Part shown: positions 37,609-46,869 of the stretch, piece by piece
Position numbering within the stretch: the first letter of the stretch is position 1
How the letters are laid out: each line of letters begins with the position of its first letter
Source of the DNA: Microbacterium paraoxydans
GTDB taxonomy: Bacteria; Actinomycetota; Actinomycetes; Actinomycetales; Microbacteriaceae
Assembly (NCBI RefSeq): GCF_018224615.1
Contig: NZ_JAGTUK010000001.1
Coordinates: 124,001-188,000 of the forward strand
Length of the DNA: 64,000 nt
Direction of reading: 5' to 3'
The notes under the pieces: model-generated
Database searches by the model: none
What the model saw: the letters and a program-made list of their open reading frames with translations, nothing else
What the model was told of the DNA's origin: nothing
Translations under genes and position numbers: made by a program

Positions 37609-39153
37609 GTGACCTCCAACACCCCTCCCCTCCGGCGAAGCTCCGTGTGGCTCGTCATCGCCTGCGTCATCCTGCTCGCCGAGATCGTCGCCCTCCCCCT
37701 CGCTCTGCAGCACCGCTCCTCGAGGCCATCGGCGTCGTGCGCGGCGACCACGCAGCTGACCGTCGTGGCACCTGCCGAGCTCACCGACTTCCTCGCCTCG
37801 GTCCCCGCGCCCGAGTGCATCGAGGTGACCCTTCGGGAGGCCGAGGGCTATGAGGGCGCCGACCGCCTCGCCGCGGGCGACGCCGACGTGTGGATCGCCG
37901 ACTCGACCTACACCGTCGCGGTGGCCGACCCCGCGCTGGTCGATCGCTCGGTCGCCGTCGTCCGCCGCGGCGTGGGGCTCGCGGCGTCGGAGCGGACACG
38001 CACCCGGCTCGCCGCCGTGCCCAGCTGGGCGCTCGCGCTCCACACCGACGACACCTCGGCCCACGCGGCGAGAGAGGGCCAGGGCGGTGAGTCGTCGGCC
38101 GCGGTGATGAGCGCGGCCGGCCCGATCCTCGCCGCGGCCAGGGAGGCGACCGGTGACCAGTACCTCGGCCTCGGGCTCGCGGCAGCCAGCATCCGCGACT
38201 TCACCGCCGCGAAGCCGGGCCGGGGACCGGTGGCCGACGGCGCGCTGCGCATCGGTCTGCTCGACCGGCTCCCCGCCGGGGAGGCGCTCCCCACCGCCGA
38301 GGGCATCCCCACGGTCGACGTCCCCGCCGTCCTGCCCGTCGAGTCGACGTCGCGCACGGCCGCGGCGAAGCGGTTCATCCGGGCGCTCGGCGCCGCGAAA
38401 CACGAGCGGACACAGCATCACTTCCTGGCCCCCACCGCGACCAGCGTGACGATCGACGGCACCGAACTGCCCCTGATCCCCGCCGATCAGGGGCCCGACC
38501 TGAACCTGCGGCACGCGCTTGCCGACCCCTCCGTGTTCACCGGCAACATCCTCACCCTCACCGACGTGTCGGGGTCGATGGGGCAGCTCGCCCCGGGACA
38601 GACCGTGACCGGTATCGACGGTGTCCGTCAGGCGGCCAGCCTCTTCGCCGGCTCGATGCCCGGCCACCTGACGGTCGGCGCCTGGGCCTTCGCCTACCGG
38701 CTGGACCCTCCGCGCGACTACGTGGTGTCGACGGCGCCGGGCCGTCTGTCCGAGGTCAGGGACTCCCTGCTCCTCGGTGCCCGGAACCTCGAGGCGCAAC
38801 CCGTGGGCACGGCGCTCTACAGCACGTTCGACGCCGCGTACCGCGCGATGCTGGCGAACTACCAGCAGGGCACGATCAATGCGATCGCCGTGTTCACCGA
38901 CGGCCGCGACGAGGACGACCCCGATTCCCTCGACCTGCCCGGGCTCCTCGCCGACCTGCGGGCCGTGCAGGATCCGGCGCGCCCGATCGTCCCCCTGTTC
39001 TTCGCGTTCGGAGACGCCGACATCGACGCGATGCACCGGATCGCGGATCCGCTGGGCGGCCAGGTGCTGAGCTTTTCCTCGCCGGCGCAGATCGGCGGCG
39101 CGATGATCGCCGCGATCGCCGCGACCGCGCACACGGACCCCACGGCCGGATGA
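37609..39153 (+). CDS. Substrate-binding-like/VWA two-domain membrane-anchored protein
   Basis: A 514-residue protein. A single N-terminal TM (VWLVIACVILLAEIVALPLA) is followed by a solute-binding-like domain (LTVVAPAELTDFLASVPAP, then the DVWIADSTYTVAVADPALVD pattern). A C-terminal VWA domain has an intact MIDAS, LTDVSGSMGQL. Similar SBP-plus-VWA proteins occur in actinobacteria, with unknown function. It is divergent from the MoxR operon, so MoxR may act on it too. The GTG start follows a -10 box by eight bases; the frame stays open further 5' but without signals. Confidence 0.75.
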   Translation: MTSNTPPLRRSSVWLVIACVILLAEIVALPLALQHRSSRPSASCAATTQLTVVAPAELTDFLASVPAPECIEVTLREAEGYEGADRLAAGDADVWIADSTYTVAVADPALVDRSVAVVRRGVGLAASERTRTRLAAVPSWALALHTDDTSAHAAREGQGGESSAAVMSAAGPILAAAREATGDQYLGLGLAAASIRDFTAAKPGRGPVADGALRIGLLDRLPAGEALPTAEGIPTVDVPAVLPVESTSRTAAAKRFIRALGAAKHERTQHHFLAPTATSVTIDGTELPLIPADQGPDLNLRHALADPSVFTGNILTLTDVSGSMGQLAPGQTVTGIDGVRQAASLFAGSMPGHLTVGAWAFAYRLDPPRDYVVSTAPGRLSEVRDSLLLGARNLEAQPVGTALYSTFDAAYRAMLANYQQGTINAIAVFTDGRDEDDPDSLDLPGLLADLRAVQDPARPIVPLFFAFGDADIDAMHRIADPLGGQVLSFSSPAQIGGAMIAAIAATAHTDPTAG

Positions 39154-39186
39154 GCGCAGCGCCTCGTCGGCGACCGCGGTTCGGCG

Positions 39187-40113
39187 TCAGCGGGAGCGCG
39201 GTCGCAACCGCGTGATGAGCACGCCGAGCAGGCACAGCGCCCCGCCGACGAACATGAGCGGTGTGGGCACCTCGCCGAGGATCATCCACGACATCAGGAT
39301 CGCGAGCGCCGGGACGACGTACGTGGTGGCGGAGGTCTTGCCCGCGGTGCTGCGCTGGAGCACGTAGGCCCAGGTGGTGAACGCGATCGCGGTGGGGAAC
39401 ACGCCCAGGTACACCACCCACAGGGTCGCGTCGAGCGGAGCGGACTGCACATCGGCGACGAGCTGCCCGGTCCAGGGCAGCAGCGCGACCGTGCCGGCGG
39501 CGGCACCGAGCCACGTGAGCGTGGTCGAGTCGGCTCCCCCGCTCAGCAGGTGCTTCTGCAGCAGCGTGCACCCCGCGTACATCACCGCGGCGAGCAGGGC
39601 CAGCAGCAGCCCGGTCACGTCGGGACCGTGACTGCCGGTGGAGTTCATGCCGATGAGCACGACCCCGAGGAACGCGATGGGCGCGCCGATCACGAGCGGG
39701 CGGGGGAAGCCCTCGCGCAGGAACAGCCCGCTGAACACGACCACCATGAGCGGCGCCAGGTTGACCACCATCGCGGCGGTGCCCGCGTCGAGCGTGCGCT
39801 CGGCACTGTTCAGCGCGAGGTTGTACACGCAGAACCAGCCGACGCCCCACAGCGCGATCAGCAGCCATTGCCGGCGGCCGGGCAGGCGGATGCCGTGGCG
39901 CAGCGCGATGACGGTGAGGGCGAGCGTGCCGACGGCCATGCGCAGCAGGGCGAGCGCCCCGGGATCGTAGTGCGGGCCCGCGCCGCGGATGCCGATGAAC
40001 GCCGACGCCCACAGCACCACCGTCACGATCGCGGCGAGGAGCACGAGCACGCCCTGGCGGCGGCCGGACGTCTGCTCGTCGGCGGCGGGCTCTCGCGTAG
40101 GGGTGTGTCGCAC
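39187..40113 (-). CDS. EamA/DMT-family transporter
   Basis: A 308-residue drug/metabolite-type exporter with ten predicted helices in two EamA repeats (starting LLAAIVTVVLWASAFIGIRG and GLLLALLAAVMYAGCTLLQK). It ends in a basic tail, RLRPRSR. Substrates of this family include amino acids and metabolites and cannot be told here. The GTG at 40113 lies six bases after CAGGAT. Confidence 0.85.
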   Translation of the reverse strand: MRHTPTREPAADEQTSGRRQGVLVLLAAIVTVVLWASAFIGIRGAGPHYDPGALALLRMAVGTLALTVIALRHGIRLPGRRQWLLIALWGVGWFCVYNLALNSAERTLDAGTAAMVVNLAPLMVVVFSGLFLREGFPRPLVIGAPIAFLGVVLIGMNSTGSHGPDVTGLLLALLAAVMYAGCTLLQKHLLSGGADSTTLTWLGAAAGTVALLPWTGQLVADVQSAPLDATLWVVYLGVFPTAIAFTTWAYVLQRSTAGKTSATTYVVPALAILMSWMILGEVPTPLMFVGGALCLLGVLITRLRPRSR

Positions 40114-40119
40114 CGTCCG

Positions 40120-40125
40120 ATCCTG
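40120..40125 (-). promoter_or_regulatory. -10 box of the EamA gene, leaderless type
   Basis: CAGGAT on the minus strand, six bases, then GTG. The first base is off consensus. Confidence 0.4.
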
Positions 40126-40326
40126 CCAGCGACCACCGACACCGGCGATCCTCCCGAGCGACAGCCGCCGTCGCATTCCCGCCAGAGGCGCCGAGGCGCA
40201 CTGCTAACGTCGAAGAGCAGCCACTGTCCGGGCAGGTCGAGCACTCCGCTCCCCCCGGGGAACGACTGTCCTCCTCGCCCGGATGCCGCTGCGCCCGATA
40301 CATGACGCAAGAGTGTGAGGACATAC

Positions 40327-41754
40327 GTGACGAACAGTGAACGAGTAGCGATCATCGGTGCCGGCCCCTCGGGGATGGCACAGCTGCGGGCCTTCGAGTC
40401 CGCAGCCCGTGCGGGGGCGGACATCCCCGAACTGGTCTGCTTCGAGAAGCAGGCCGACTGGGGCGGCCAGTGGAACTACACCTGGCGCACCGGGCTGGAC
40501 GAGTTCGGCGAGCCGGTGCACTCCAGCATGTACCGCAACCTCTGGTCGAACGGCCCGAAGGAGGCGCTGGAGTTCGCCGACTACACCTTCGACGAGCACT
40601 TCGGCCGTCCGATCTCCTCCTACCCGCCGCGCCCCGTGCTGTGGGACTACATCGCCGGGCGCCTCGCGAAGACGCGGGTGCGCGACCTGATCCGCTTCCG
40701 GACCGCCGTGCGCTGGGTGGAGTTCGACGAGGAGCGCGAGGTGTTCCGCGTCACGAGCGAGCACCTGCCCACCGGGCGTTCGACCACGGAGGAGTTCGAC
40801 CGCGTGGTCGTGGCCAGCGGGCACTTCTCCTTCCCGAACATGCCGCAGCTGCCCGGCATCGAGACCTTCCCCGGCTCCATCGCGCACGCGCACGACTTCC
40901 GGGGTGCGGAGGCCCTGGCCGGGCGGGACGTGCTCGTGGTCGGGTCGAGCTACTCCGCGGAGGACATCGGCAGCCAGGCGTTCAAGATGGGTGCCCGCTC
41001 GGTCACCGCCAGCTACCGCACCGCCCCGATGGGCTACGACTGGCCGGACGGCATCGAGGAGCGACCGGTCGTCGAGCGCTTCGAGGGCAGCGTCGCGCAC
41101 TTCGCCGACGGCACCTCGAAGCGCGTGGACGCCGTGATCCTGTGCACGGGCTATCTGCACCGGTACCCGTTCCTCCCCGGCGACCTCGCGCTGTCGTCGC
41201 CCAACAACGTCTACCCCGACGGGCTGTACCGCGGCGTGCTGTGGCAGGGCAACCCGCGCCTGGCGTACCTGGGAGCGCAGGACCAGTGGTTCACGTTCAA
41301 CATGTTCGATGCGCAGGCGTGGTTCGTGCGCGACGTGATCCTCGGGCGCATCGCCCTCCCCGACGAGGCGGAGCGCGCGGCCTCGATCGCGCAGTGGCGG
41401 GAGCGCTTCGCCGCGATCGACTCCGCCGCGTCGGAGATCCGCTTCCAGGCCGACTACATCCGCGACCTGCTCGAGTGCACCGACTACCCGGCGTTCGACC
41501 TCGACCGCGTCGTCGACATCTTCCTGGCGTGGAAGCGCGACAAGAAGGAGGACATCATGGGCTACCGCGACCGCGTGTACGCCTCGGTGATGACCGGGAC
41601 CCTCGCCGCGGTGCACCACACGCCGTGGCTGCAGGAGCTCGACGACTCGCTCGAACGCTATCTCGACGTGGACCCGGACGCCCGCGGTACGGCGCTGCTC
41701 CCGGGCGACGAGGCGGCGGACGACGATGAGCGGGAGGCGCTGCTCCCCGCCTGA
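40327..41754 (+). CDS. tmm: Trimethylamine monooxygenase-like flavin monooxygenase
   Basis: A 475-residue class B flavin monooxygenase very like bacterial Tmm, which oxidises trimethylamine to TMAO with NADPH and O2. The FAD motif is GAGPSG at 11-16, the FMO signature is FPGSIAHAHDF, and the NADPH loop is VVGSSYSAEDIGSQ. Tmm-specific blocks include MYRNLWSNGPKEALEFADY, DQWYTF-type DQWFTFNMFDAQAW, KKEDIMGYRD and MTGTLAAVHHTPWLQELDDS. No TMAO demethylase or TMA-pathway gene is adjacent. The GTG at 40327 has GAGG six bases upstream. Other amines or thioethers are possible substrates. Confidence 0.85.
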   Translation: MTNSERVAIIGAGPSGMAQLRAFESAARAGADIPELVCFEKQADWGGQWNYTWRTGLDEFGEPVHSSMYRNLWSNGPKEALEFADYTFDEHFGRPISSYPPRPVLWDYIAGRLAKTRVRDLIRFRTAVRWVEFDEEREVFRVTSEHLPTGRSTTEEFDRVVVASGHFSFPNMPQLPGIETFPGSIAHAHDFRGAEALAGRDVLVVGSSYSAEDIGSQAFKMGARSVTASYRTAPMGYDWPDGIEERPVVERFEGSVAHFADGTSKRVDAVILCTGYLHRYPFLPGDLALSSPNNVYPDGLYRGVLWQGNPRLAYLGAQDQWFTFNMFDAQAWFVRDVILGRIALPDEAERAASIAQWRERFAAIDSAASEIRFQADYIRDLLECTDYPAFDLDRVVDIFLAWKRDKKEDIMGYRDRVYASVMTGTLAAVHHTPWLQELDDSLERYLDVDPDARGTALLPGDEAADDDEREALLPA

Positions 41755-41765
41755 TCGGGTTCGTC

Positions 41766-41813
41766 GGGGTGCTCTCGCGGCGATCAGCCCCCTGGGCGAC
41801 GCGAGAGCACCCC
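41766..41813 (+). terminator. Terminator hairpin after tmm
   Basis: GGGGTGCTCTCGCG at 41766-41779 pairs perfectly with CGCGAGAGCACCCC at 41800-41813. No T-tract. I see no gene in the remaining stretch to 42003. Confidence 0.7.
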
Positions 41814-42003
41814 GCCGGGTGCCGCCCTTGGCGGGGTTAAGGACGGAGCCCGGCGTCGCCGTCCGCTGCACCCAACGGGGTCGGCGACGCCACAGGTAGC
41901 GTGACACCGGGTTACCCACCGCACAAGACATGCCACCCGTCATCACCCGGATGATCTCGCGCGCGTGGGGGCCGCGAGACGTCGGCCGGCCGGGTGCGGG
42001 GTG

Positions 42004-42705
42004 TCAGGCGAGCGCCGTGGGGGTGGTGCCGCGTCGTCGTCCGGTCCACACCACGAGCGCCGAGACCGCCACGATGATCCCGGCGATCAGCAGCACGTAC
42101 AGTGCCACCGTGCCGTAGCCCCCGGGCTGGTGCGGGTTCAGGAACGGGTACGGGTACCACCAGTGCTCGCCCGTGGCGGGGGCGATCACGAGGTTCGCGC
42201 GGATCAGCGTGTACACGACCCACACCAGCGGGAAGACCGCGGTGATCGCGACCGTGCTCCAGCCGAGCGCTCGCCGCCGTGGGGCGAACAGCAGGTCGAG
42301 CAGCATGAGGAGCGGCGCGACCACGTGCAGCACCTCGTTGGACCAGGGCACGGTCGCGCCCTGCGGCAGGGCGATGCCGCGCAGCAGCGTGTTGTAGACC
42401 ACCCCGGTCACGAGCATGTACGTGGTCGCGCACACCAGCAGGATCGCGAGCCACCGGGGCTCGGGGCCGGTCGAGTCGCGGTGACGCAGCGCCCACACGG
42501 CACCCGCGGCCAGCGCGACCGCGGCGAGCACGTTCGACTCGATCGTGAAGAAGCTGAAGAAGTTCGCGATCACGGTGGGGAGGTGCCCGCCCCAATCGGT
42601 GTCCGCGTCGCGGGCGATCTCGAGCGTGCGGACGAGCTGCGCCACGATCGCCGCCACCGTGAGCGCCGCTCCCGCGAGCCGTACGTAGGGCCACCACCGC
42701 CTCAT
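42004..42705 (-). CDS. Pr6Pr family membrane protein
   Basis: A 233-residue membrane protein with six to seven hydrophobic segments and the family's features: [20 protein letters not shown] after TM1, [19 protein letters not shown], and [20 protein letters not shown] before the last helix. The function of this family (related to FAR-17a/AIG1-like proteins) is unknown. GGAGG lies seven bases upstream of the ATG, and TACAGT at 42723-42728 is the likely -10. Confidence 0.8.
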   Translation of the reverse strand: MRRWWPYVRLAGAALTVAAIVAQLVRTLEIARDADTDWGGHLPTVIANFFSFFTIESNVLAAVALAAGAVWALRHRDSTGPEPRWLAILLVCATTYMLVTGVVYNTLLRGIALPQGATVPWSNEVLHVVAPLLMLLDLLFAPRRRALGWSTVAITAVFPLVWVVYTLIRANLVIAPATGEHWWYPYPFLNPHQPGGYGTVALYVLLIAGIIVAVSALVVWTGRRRGTTPTALA

Positions 42706-42722
42706 GCCCACCTCCGTCGCAC

Positions 42723-42728
42723 ACTGTA
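42723..42728 (-). promoter_or_regulatory. -10 box of the Pr6Pr gene
   Basis: TACAGT on the minus strand, 17 bases before the ATG, leaving space for the GGAGG site. Confidence 0.4.
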
Positions 42729-42855
42729 GCGGTACCGATTCCTGGACCCGGTGACCGCTGGTCCGCACCACCATCGGCGGGTGACCCGATCCTGGCTCCG
42801 CGAGGACTTCCTGCGGCGGAACGACGCACCGGAAGGGGTGTCCGAGCCCTCCCGA

Positions 42856-42907
42856 TAGGATGGGAGCGCCCGAAGAGGGCCAGCTCATCGGCCGGTGCAA
42901 ACCCGGC
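42856..42907 (+). promoter_or_regulatory. purA promoter -10 and leader hairpin
   Basis: TAGGAT at 42856-42861 is a -10 candidate, giving a leader of about 60 bases. The leader contains a hairpin, GCCGG at 42891-42895 with CCGGC at 42903-42907, just before the G-rich ribosome-binding site. I do not recognise a known riboswitch. Confidence 0.4.
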
Positions 42908-42926
42908 GAAAGCAGGGGGGACACCC

Positions 42927-44213
42927 ATGCCAGGAATCGTGATCGTCGGCGTGCAGTGGGGCGACGAAGGAAAGGGCAAGGCCACCGATCTTCTCGGTGA
43001 GCGCACCGACTGGGTGGTGAAGTTCAACGGCGGCAACAACGCCGGGCACACCGTGGTCGTCGGCGACGAGAAGTACGCGCTGCACCTGCTCCCCTCCGGC
43101 ATCCTGTCGCCCGGGGTCACCCCGGTCATCGGCAACGGCGTGGTCATCGACCTCGAGGTGCTGTTCTCCGAGCTGGAGGCGCTGTCGGCCCGCGGCATCG
43201 ACGTGTCGCGCCTCAAGGTGAGCGCCAACGCGCACATCATCACGCAGTACCACCGAACGCTCGACAAGGTGACGGAGCGGTTCCTCGGCAAGCGCAACAT
43301 CGGCACCACGGGCCGCGGCATCGGCCCCGCCTACGCCGACAAGATCAACCGCGTCGGCATCCGGGTGCAGGACCTGTTCGACGAGAACATCCTGCGCCAG
43401 AAGGTCGAGGGCGCGCTCGACCAGAAGAACCACCTGCTGGTGAAGGTCTTCAACCGCCGCGCCGTCACGTGCGACGAGATCGTGGAGGACCTGTTGTCCT
43501 ACGCCGAGCGGCTGCGCCCGATGGTCGCCGACACGGGCTACCTGATCGACCAGGCGCTGAACCGCGGCGAGGTGGTGGTGTTCGAGGGCGGCCAGGCCAC
43601 CATGCTCGACATCGACCACGGCACCTACCCGTTCGTCACGTCGTCGTCGGCCACGGCCGGTGGCGCGTCCACCGGCTCCGGTGTCGGTCCCGGCGCGCTC
43701 GACCGCATCGTCGGCATCGTCAAGGCGTACACGACCCGCGTGGGCTCCGGCCCGTTCCCGACCGAGCTGTTCGACGAGCAGGGCGAGTGGCTGCGCAAGC
43801 AGGGCTTCGAGTTCGGCACCACGACCGGGCGTCCGCGTCGGGTGGGCTGGTACGACGCGCCGATCACCCGCTACGCCACCCGCATCAACGGCATCACCGA
43901 CCTCGTGCTGACCAAGCTCGACATCCTCACGGGGCTCGACCGGATCCCGGTGTGCGTGGCGTACGACGTCGACGGGGAGCGCTTCGACGAGGTGCCGGTC
44001 AACCAGACCGACTTCCACCACGCGAAGCCGATCCTGGAGTACTTCCCGGGCTGGAGCGAGGACATCTCGACCGCCCGCACGTTCGAGGACCTGCCGCAGA
44101 CGGCGCAGGACTACGTGCTGGCGCTGGAGCGCATGAGCAACACGCGCATCTCGGTGATCGGCGTCGGCCCGGAGCGCGATCAGGTGATCGTGCGCCACGA
44201 CCTGCTCGACTGA
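42927..44213 (+). CDS. purA: Adenylosuccinate synthase
   Basis: A 428-residue enzyme joining IMP and aspartate with GTP, the first committed step to AMP. The P-loop is WGDEGKGK at 11-18. Other family blocks are [47 protein letters not shown] and [11 protein letters not shown]. Length is normal. A GGGGGG site lies about ten bases before the ATG. It is followed 16 bases later by a lactonase in the same direction. Confidence 0.97.
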   Translation: MPGIVIVGVQWGDEGKGKATDLLGERTDWVVKFNGGNNAGHTVVVGDEKYALHLLPSGILSPGVTPVIGNGVVIDLEVLFSELEALSARGIDVSRLKVSANAHIITQYHRTLDKVTERFLGKRNIGTTGRGIGPAYADKINRVGIRVQDLFDENILRQKVEGALDQKNHLLVKVFNRRAVTCDEIVEDLLSYAERLRPMVADTGYLIDQALNRGEVVVFEGGQATMLDIDHGTYPFVTSSSATAGGASTGSGVGPGALDRIVGIVKAYTTRVGSGPFPTELFDEQGEWLRKQGFEFGTTTGRPRRVGWYDAPITRYATRINGITDLVLTKLDILTGLDRIPVCVAYDVDGERFDEVPVNQTDFHHAKPILEYFPGWSEDISTARTFEDLPQTAQDYVLALERMSNTRISVIGVGPERDQVIVRHDLLD

Positions 44214-44229
44214 GCGACGGGAGAGCACC

Positions 44230-45333
44230 GTGACGCGGTTCTGGCTGGGCGGCTACGGCCCCGCGATGGAGGGCTCGGCCGAGGGCATCGGCGTGCTCGC
44301 GGGAGACGAGGGCCGGGAGGCGAGCACTCTCGCGTATCGCGGGGCGGTGACGCAGACGCCGTCGCCGTCATGGCTCGCGCAGCACCCGACGCTCGACGTG
44401 GTCTATGCCGCGCTCGAGGGTGATGCGGCCGTGCAGGCGTTCGTGCGCACGGGTGACACGGCCTTGACGCCCCTCGGTGCTCCGGTCGCGGCGGGCGACG
44501 GCGTGTGCCACGTGGCGGTGTCGCCCGACGGGCAGAGCCTGATCGCGAGCTGCTACGGCGACGGCCGTGTGGTGCGCTACGGTCTCGCGGCCGACGGAAG
44601 GATCGTGCCCGCGAAGGAGGACGCGGCGGCCGCCCTGCGTGCTGCCCTGTTCGGCGAGGGCGACCCCGAGGCGGCTCCTGCCACCCCTCCGGGCGACGGT
44701 GTCGCGGCGGCCGACCCCTATGGCGGACCCGACCGCGCCTCGCACGCGCACTCGGCGGCGTTCCTGCCCGACGGCCGCATCGTCACGACCGACCTGGGCT
44801 TCGACCTCGTGCGCTTCTGGCGGGCGCGGGGCAGCGGGCTGGAGCTCGACCAGGAGGTCGTGCTGCCGCAGGGCACGGGCCCGCGGCACATGGTCGTGCA
44901 TCCGAGCGGGCACCTGCACGCGGTCACGGAGTACTCCTGCGAGGTGTTCACGCTCGCCGCGGCGGCCGACGGCACCTGGAGCGTGGTGTCGGCGACGATC
45001 GCGAGCCCGATCGCCCAGGTCGGCAGCGACTTCCCCGCGGAGCTGGCCCGCACGCGCGACGGGCAGTTCCTGTACACGGCGCTGCGCGGCAGCAACACGA
45101 TCGCGGCGCTGCGCGTGCGCGGTAGCGGGGAGGCGCTGGAGCCGGTGGCGCTCGCCGACTCCGGGGTGGACTGGCCGCGCCACCACCTCGTGTATCAGGG
45201 CAAGCTGCTGGTCGCCGGGCAGCGGTCCGACACGGTGACGCTGCTCGATCTCGACGACCGCACGGGAGCCCCGCTCGGGGTGCGGCACGAGGCGCAGGCG
45301 CCCGCGCCGACGAGCATCCTGCCGCTGCGCTGA
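44230..45333 (+). CDS. Lactonase family (6-phosphogluconolactonase-like, YbhE type) beta-propeller
   Basis: A 367-residue seven-bladed propeller of the cytoplasmic lactonase family, whose YbhE member hydrolyses 6-phosphogluconolactone. Blade motifs include THE-like PSPSWLAQHPTLDVVYAALE, CHVAVSPDGQSLIASCYGDG, AHSAAFLPDGRIVTTDLGFD, GPRHMVVHPSGHLHAVTEYS and RTRDGQFLYTALRGSNTIAA. GTG start with GGGAG upstream. It probably shares the purA transcript, though a direct functional tie is not obvious. Confidence 0.85.
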   Translation: MTRFWLGGYGPAMEGSAEGIGVLAGDEGREASTLAYRGAVTQTPSPSWLAQHPTLDVVYAALEGDAAVQAFVRTGDTALTPLGAPVAAGDGVCHVAVSPDGQSLIASCYGDGRVVRYGLAADGRIVPAKEDAAAALRAALFGEGDPEAAPATPPGDGVAAADPYGGPDRASHAHSAAFLPDGRIVTTDLGFDLVRFWRARGSGLELDQEVVLPQGTGPRHMVVHPSGHLHAVTEYSCEVFTLAAAADGTWSVVSATIASPIAQVGSDFPAELARTRDGQFLYTALRGSNTIAALRVRGSGEALEPVALADSGVDWPRHHLVYQGKLLVAGQRSDTVTLLDLDDRTGAPLGVRHEAQAPAPTSILPLR

Positions 45334-45364
45334 GGGCCGTCGACCGCGGCGACGCCTGTTCCGC

Positions 45365-45395
45365 TTGACCTCAAGGAAACTTGAGGTTCTACGGT
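45365..45395 (+). promoter_or_regulatory. MerR/SoxR-type promoter with 19-bp spacer
   Basis: The -35 TTGACC (45365-45370) and -10 TACGGT (45390-45395) are 19 bp apart, the over-long spacing that MerR-family activators correct. The inverted repeat ACCTCAAG-GAAA-CTTGAGGT at 45368-45387 sits in the spacer and resembles the SoxR site (CCTCAAG...CTTGAGG). No merR or soxR gene is in the window. Confidence 0.75.
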
Positions 45396-45402
45396 CGAGT
45401 CC

Positions 45403-46794
45403 ATGACGACCGAGACCGGGCGCGCAGCGCCGACCACCCCCGCCACCCCGCGCATCCTCGGGGGTGAATACGTGTGGATCACGATCGGGGCGTGCGCCCT
45501 GGTGTTCCTCGGGGCGTTCGAGTCGCTCGCGGTGACCACCGTGATGCCGGCCGTGAGCGCCGACCTCGACGGCGAGCGACTGTATGCGCTCGCGTTCGCC
45601 GGACCCCTCGCCACGAGCGTGATCGGCATGGTCGCGGCGGGCAACTGGGCCGACCGGCGCGGACCCGTCGCGCCGCTGTACTCCTCGATCGCGTTGTTCG
45701 TGGTGGGGCTGCTGATCGCCGGGCTCGCGCCGAACATGGAGGTGCTGGTGGTCGGCCGGTTCGCGCAGGGCCTGGGGAGCGGCGGACTCATGGTGGCGCT
45801 GTACGTGGTGGTGGCCCGGGTCTACCCGCAAGCGCTGCACCCCGCGATCTTCGCCGGGTTCGCGGCCGCGTGGGTGATCCCGTCGCTGGTCGGCCCCACG
45901 ATCGCGGGTGGGGTGACCGAGCTGTGGAGCTGGCACTGGGTGTTCCTCGGCGTGGTCGTGCTCGTGCTGGTGGCGCTGCTGATGATCGTCCCGGCGCTGC
46001 GGGGCCTCGCCAACGAGGGCGATGCGGCGACGCCGTGGGCGGTGGCGCGGCTGGGGTGGTCGGTGCTGGCTGCGGTCGCGGTGCTGGCGCTGAACCTCGT
46101 GGGGGACGTGCCCGCGGTCGGTCCGCTGCTGGCCGTGATCGCGGTGGTGGTGGCGCTCATCGCCGTGCGCCCCCTGGTGCCGCGCGGCACTCTGCGCGCC
46201 GTGCGCGGGCTGCCGTCGGTCATCCTGGTGCGCGGGCTCGCGGCCGCGGCGTTCTTCGGCGCGCAGATCTACCTGCCGTATCTGCTCACCGACAGCTATG
46301 CCCTCACCCCGACGGTGGCCGGACTGGCGCTGACGGGCGGCGCGCTGGCGTGGTCGGTCGCGGCGACCGTGCAGGGGCGGATGGGCATGCGGCTGTCGAG
46401 CGTGACGGCGGTGCGGATCGGGACGGCACTCGTGCTCGTCGGGATCGTGCTGACCGCGGTGATCGCGGCGTTCCGTGCGGAGCCGGTGCTGCTCGCGGTC
46501 GCCTGGGTCGTGGCCGGGGCGGGGATGGGGCTGATGAGCCCGCGGTCGAGCGCGCTCACGCTCGCGCTGTCCACGCCGGAGACGCAGGGGTTCAACAGCG
46601 GCGCGATGACGGTGGCCGACTCGTTCGGGAGTGCCCTGGCGCTCGCCGTGACGAGCATGGTGTTCCTTGCGCTCGCGGCGACCGACCCGTTCCTCGGCGT
46701 GTTCCTGCTGGCGGCGGTGCTCGCCCTCGCGGCGGCCGTACTCGCCCCGCGGGTGCGCGGTGCGGCGGAGGGCGCGGGCGCGGACGCGGCGTGA
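45403..46794 (+). CDS. MFS transporter, drug-efflux (DHA) type
   Basis: A 463-residue major facilitator with about 14 hydrophobic segments. It has the motif A-like GNWADRRGPVAPLYSSIALF between TM2 and TM3 and the motif C-like GPTIAGGVTELWSWHWVFLG in TM5, typical of drug/proton antiporters. The control region is a MerR/SoxR-type promoter, so induction by redox-active or toxic compounds is likely. The -10 box ends seven bases before the ATG, suggesting a leaderless mRNA. Confidence 0.88.
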   Translation: MTTETGRAAPTTPATPRILGGEYVWITIGACALVFLGAFESLAVTTVMPAVSADLDGERLYALAFAGPLATSVIGMVAAGNWADRRGPVAPLYSSIALFVVGLLIAGLAPNMEVLVVGRFAQGLGSGGLMVALYVVVARVYPQALHPAIFAGFAAAWVIPSLVGPTIAGGVTELWSWHWVFLGVVVLVLVALLMIVPALRGLANEGDAATPWAVARLGWSVLAAVAVLALNLVGDVPAVGPLLAVIAVVVALIAVRPLVPRGTLRAVRGLPSVILVRGLAAAAFFGAQIYLPYLLTDSYALTPTVAGLALTGGALAWSVAATVQGRMGMRLSSVTAVRIGTALVLVGIVLTAVIAAFRAEPVLLAVAWVVAGAGMGLMSPRSSALTLALSTPETQGFNSGAMTVADSFGSALALAVTSMVFLALAATDPFLGVFLLAAVLALAAAVLAPRVRGAAEGAGADAA

Positions 46795-46796
46795 AG

Positions 46797-46856
46797 TTGC
46801 GCGCGCGGGCGAGGCTTCCCTACTCTGTTGAACGGTGTTCAGGTGAACACCGTTCA
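46797..46856 (+). promoter_or_regulatory. bioY promoter with double BioQ-like operator
   Basis: TTGCGC (46797-46802), 18 bases, TACTCT (46821-46826), then TGAACGGTGTTCA and TGAACACCGTTCA at 46829-46841 and 46844-46856. Each 13-mer is itself TGAAC-N3-GTTCA, matching the biotin repressor BioQ of actinobacteria as I recall it, and the pair forms a perfect larger inverted repeat. They cover the expected transcription start. Confidence 0.75.
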
Positions 46857-46869
46857 GGAAGGACACCCG

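Noticed and set aside
42862..42926. Possible riboswitch in the purA leader (a stretch resembling part of a cobalamin element)
   Set aside because: Only one short hairpin is present and the other conserved boxes are missing. The leader is too short.
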